Assembly (NCBI RefSeq): GCF_016405905.1
Contig: NZ_JAEFCB010000001.1
Coordinates: forward strand, 248,001 to 312,000
Direction of reading: 5' to 3'
DNA length: 64,000 nt
From: Variovorax sp. IB41
GTDB lineage: Bacteria; Pseudomonadota; Gammaproteobacteria; Burkholderiales; Burkholderiaceae_C
Part shown: positions 63,575 to 64,000 of the stretch, one piece after another
How the letters are laid out: every line of letters begins with the position of its first letter
Numbering within the stretch: position 1 is the stretch's first letter
Notes under the pieces: generated by a model
Seen by the model: only the letters and a program-made list of their open reading frames with translations
Databases searched by the model: none
Told to the model about the DNA's origin: nothing
Program-made: the position numbers and the translations under genes

Positions 63575-63672
63575 TCTTTAAAAGAAGCCGCCGCGCAAGG
63601 GCTCTGGCGGTCTTTCTATTACGTGTGTGACCGCTATTACGCTGAAAGAATTCGCGCGTGCGGCCGCTGCGT

Positions 63673-64000
63673 TCAGGCGAAATCGGTCGACGGTTTTTCC
63701 CAGAGATTCACGCCGCCTTCCACCGCGTATTTGTCGATCTCCGCAAGCTCTTCGGCACTCAACGGCGCGTGGCGCAGTGCTGCGACGTTGTCGACGATCT
63801 GCTCGGGCCGGCTCGCGCCGATGAGCGCGGAACTCACGCGCGGATCGCGCAGCGTCCACGTCAGCGCGAGCTGCGCGAGGCTCTGTCCGCGGCGCTGGGC
63901 GATCTCGTTGAGCGCGCGTGCGCGTTCCACGTTGTCATGAGACAGGTGCTCCTGCTTGAGCGAACCGCCGCCCGGACGGTTGATGCGCGCATCGACCGGA
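63673..64000 (-). CDS. Aldo/keto reductase, YghZ-like (5' end cut by window)
   Basis: The C-terminal 108 residues of an aldo/keto reductase of the E. coli YghZ (L-glyceraldehyde-3-phosphate reductase) type. AQRRGQSLAQLALTWTLRDP, VSSALIGASRPEQIVDNVA and SAEELAEIDKYAVEGGVNLW match the C-terminal cofactor-binding part of that group. The active-site Tyr/Lys half is beyond the window. It ends at 63673, about 100 bases from the palindrome of the TOMM promoter region. Confidence 0.88.
   Translation of the reverse strand, partial: PVDARINRPGGGSLKQEHLSHDNVERARALNEIAQRRGQSLAQLALTWTLRDPRVSSALIGASRPEQIVDNVAALRHAPLSAEELAEIDKYAVEGGVNLWEKPSTDFA

Overview
The window is GC-rich, with mostly G/C third codon positions. 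Its families point to a Burkholderiales bacterium of the Comamonadaceae, most like Variovorax: a Bug-type solute receptor, DUF3182, BMA_0021-type TOMM precursor, PA2169-type protein and HPII catalase. This placement is inferred from gene content, because there is no rRNA. I saw no tRNA, rRNA, CRISPR array, transposase or integrase.

Layout. (1) 1-17.6 kb is a stress-type block: HPII catalase, a divergent Nramp transporter, DUF421, DUF3182 plus hydrolase, DUF72, an ATP-dependent DNA ligase, a cardiolipin-synthase-like enzyme, a LuxR-type response regulator, a PA2169 four-helix-bundle protein, a short UvrA and a GH100-like enzyme. Three of its minus-strand genes share a CCTACA-containing upstream element. 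(2) 17.6-22.2 kb is a D-amino-acid operon (Bug receptor, DSD1-type PLP enzyme, N-acyl-D-amino-acid deacylase) with a divergent LysR regulator and a good T-N11-A palindrome. (3) 22.2-32.3 kb is the most interesting region. A two-partner-secretion exoprotein, its transporter, ExbB, ExbD, TonB and a small molybdopterin-fold protein form one operon. Beside it lie an orphan ModA-like binding protein, a molbindin (TOBE) and a DUF2325 protein. Four ModE-like palindromes (8-base arms, 8-base spacer) lie at their promoters. I read this as an undescribed molybdenum-responsive, TonB-linked surface system.

(4) 32.3-43.9 kb holds homoserine dehydrogenase behind a probable Thr/Ile leader-peptide attenuator, a Pat-like acyl-CoA synthetase/GNAT fusion, a lipoprotein joining a PD40 propeller to an amidohydrolase, and a DUF4105/lipoprotein-hydrolase pair. 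(5) 44.0-51.7 kb is an organosulfur salvage operon: two amino-acid-type binding proteins, a fused permease-ATPase, a GNAT and three flavin monooxygenases. It resembles the Bacillus subtilis ytm/yxe S-alkylcysteine operons. (6) 52.2 kb is dodecin. (7) 52.4-63.5 kb is a nine-gene TOMM (azole-modified peptide) locus: kinase/cyclase/ATPase/TPR regulator, precursor, methyltransferase, E1-YcaO cyclodehydratase, FHA protein, RhiA-like protein, tail-collar protein, and a secreted lipoprotein with a nuclease-toxin-like pattern next to a possible immunity protein.

The window begins inside an SDR dehydrogenase and ends inside an aldo/keto reductase.
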